Source of the DNA: Caballeronia udeis
GTDB taxonomy: Bacteria; Pseudomonadota; Gammaproteobacteria; Burkholderiales; Burkholderiaceae
Reading direction: 5' to 3'
NCBI RefSeq assembly: GCF_001544555.2
Contig: NZ_FCOK02000058.1
Location: 1 to 62,600, forward strand
Length of the DNA: 62,600 nucleotides
Shown here: piece after piece, positions 62,581-62,600 of the stretch
Layout of the letters: each line of letters opens with the position of its first letter
Position numbering within the stretch: position 1 is the stretch's first letter
Notes under the pieces: model-generated
Databases searched by the model: none
What the model saw: only the letters and a program-made list of their open reading frames with translations
What the model was told of the DNA's origin: nothing
Position numbers and translations under genes: made by a program

Positions 62581-62600
62581 ATGCGACTGATCATCGAGGC
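62581..62600 (+). CDS. start of a gene cut by the window edge
   Basis: ATG 62581 with GGAG five bases upstream (spacer TTGCT); the seven visible residues MRLIIEA could belong to several families (ISKra4-type transposases can begin in a similar way), too few to assign. Confidence 0.3.

Noticed and set aside
1..62600. CRISPR array or prophage
   Set aside because: No regularly spaced direct repeats, no cas, integrase or capsid genes seen.

Overview
The window looks like a chromosome segment of a Burkholderiaceae soil or plant-associated bacterium (Paraburkholderia/Caballeronia type). It is mostly GC-rich, carries many LysR/GntR-controlled catabolic clusters, and has the small exported and signalling proteins common in that group. 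This is inference from protein families; no rRNA or complete tRNA is present to confirm it.

Left part (1-26.3 kb): catabolic clusters. After the 3' end of malate synthase G comes an amide/peptide module: on the minus strand a GntR regulator, a creatininase-family amidohydrolase, a ketopantoate-reductase-like dehydrogenase and an SDR, with overlapping ends; divergently, a complete dipeptide/oligopeptide-type ABC importer (substrate-binding protein, two permeases, two ATPases) and an isoaspartyl peptidase. An amidase stump marks its right edge. Next are an orphan methylaspartate ammonia-lyase, an ISKra4-type transposase stump, and a LysR / M81 peptidase / MFS / aldo-keto reductase set. A long minus-strand set follows: FCD-type GntR regulator, gamma-glutamyltransferase, MFS carrier, NMT1/SsuA-type ABC importer (ATPase, permease, binding protein) and amidase.

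Middle (26.4-43 kb): a dead IS6-family element, then a heat-shock island with three Hsp20 genes and a divergent unknown gene, both sides with sigma-32-like promoters. Then an OmpA-type barrel, a large lipoprotein with Ig-like domains and a DUF3494 ice-binding domain, a cassette of five small exported proteins (one 41-residue His-rich lipoprotein), a DUF421 protein, a ParB-like protein, a glycosyltransferase-like protein, a PfpI/DJ-1 protein, a topoisomerase IB pseudogene and a PRC-barrel protein.

Right part (43-62.6 kb): two divergent GH13 enzymes (trehalose-synthase-like and alpha-glucosidase), a haem-oxygenase-like putative diiron oxidase, a membrane GGDEF-EAL protein with PAS, and a CRP-like regulator carrying a FliG-like C-terminal domain. 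The remainder is gene-poor: an RsbRD-type histidine kinase, two single-domain response regulators, several small unknown genes, and decayed genes (PAS-GGDEF, Uma2, sensor kinase N-terminus, esterase). The most unusual items are the CRP-FliG fusion beside the c-di-GMP enzyme, the divergent heat-shock promoter pair with an unknown gene, the ice-binding lipoprotein beside a small exported-protein cassette, and the predicted diiron oxidase.
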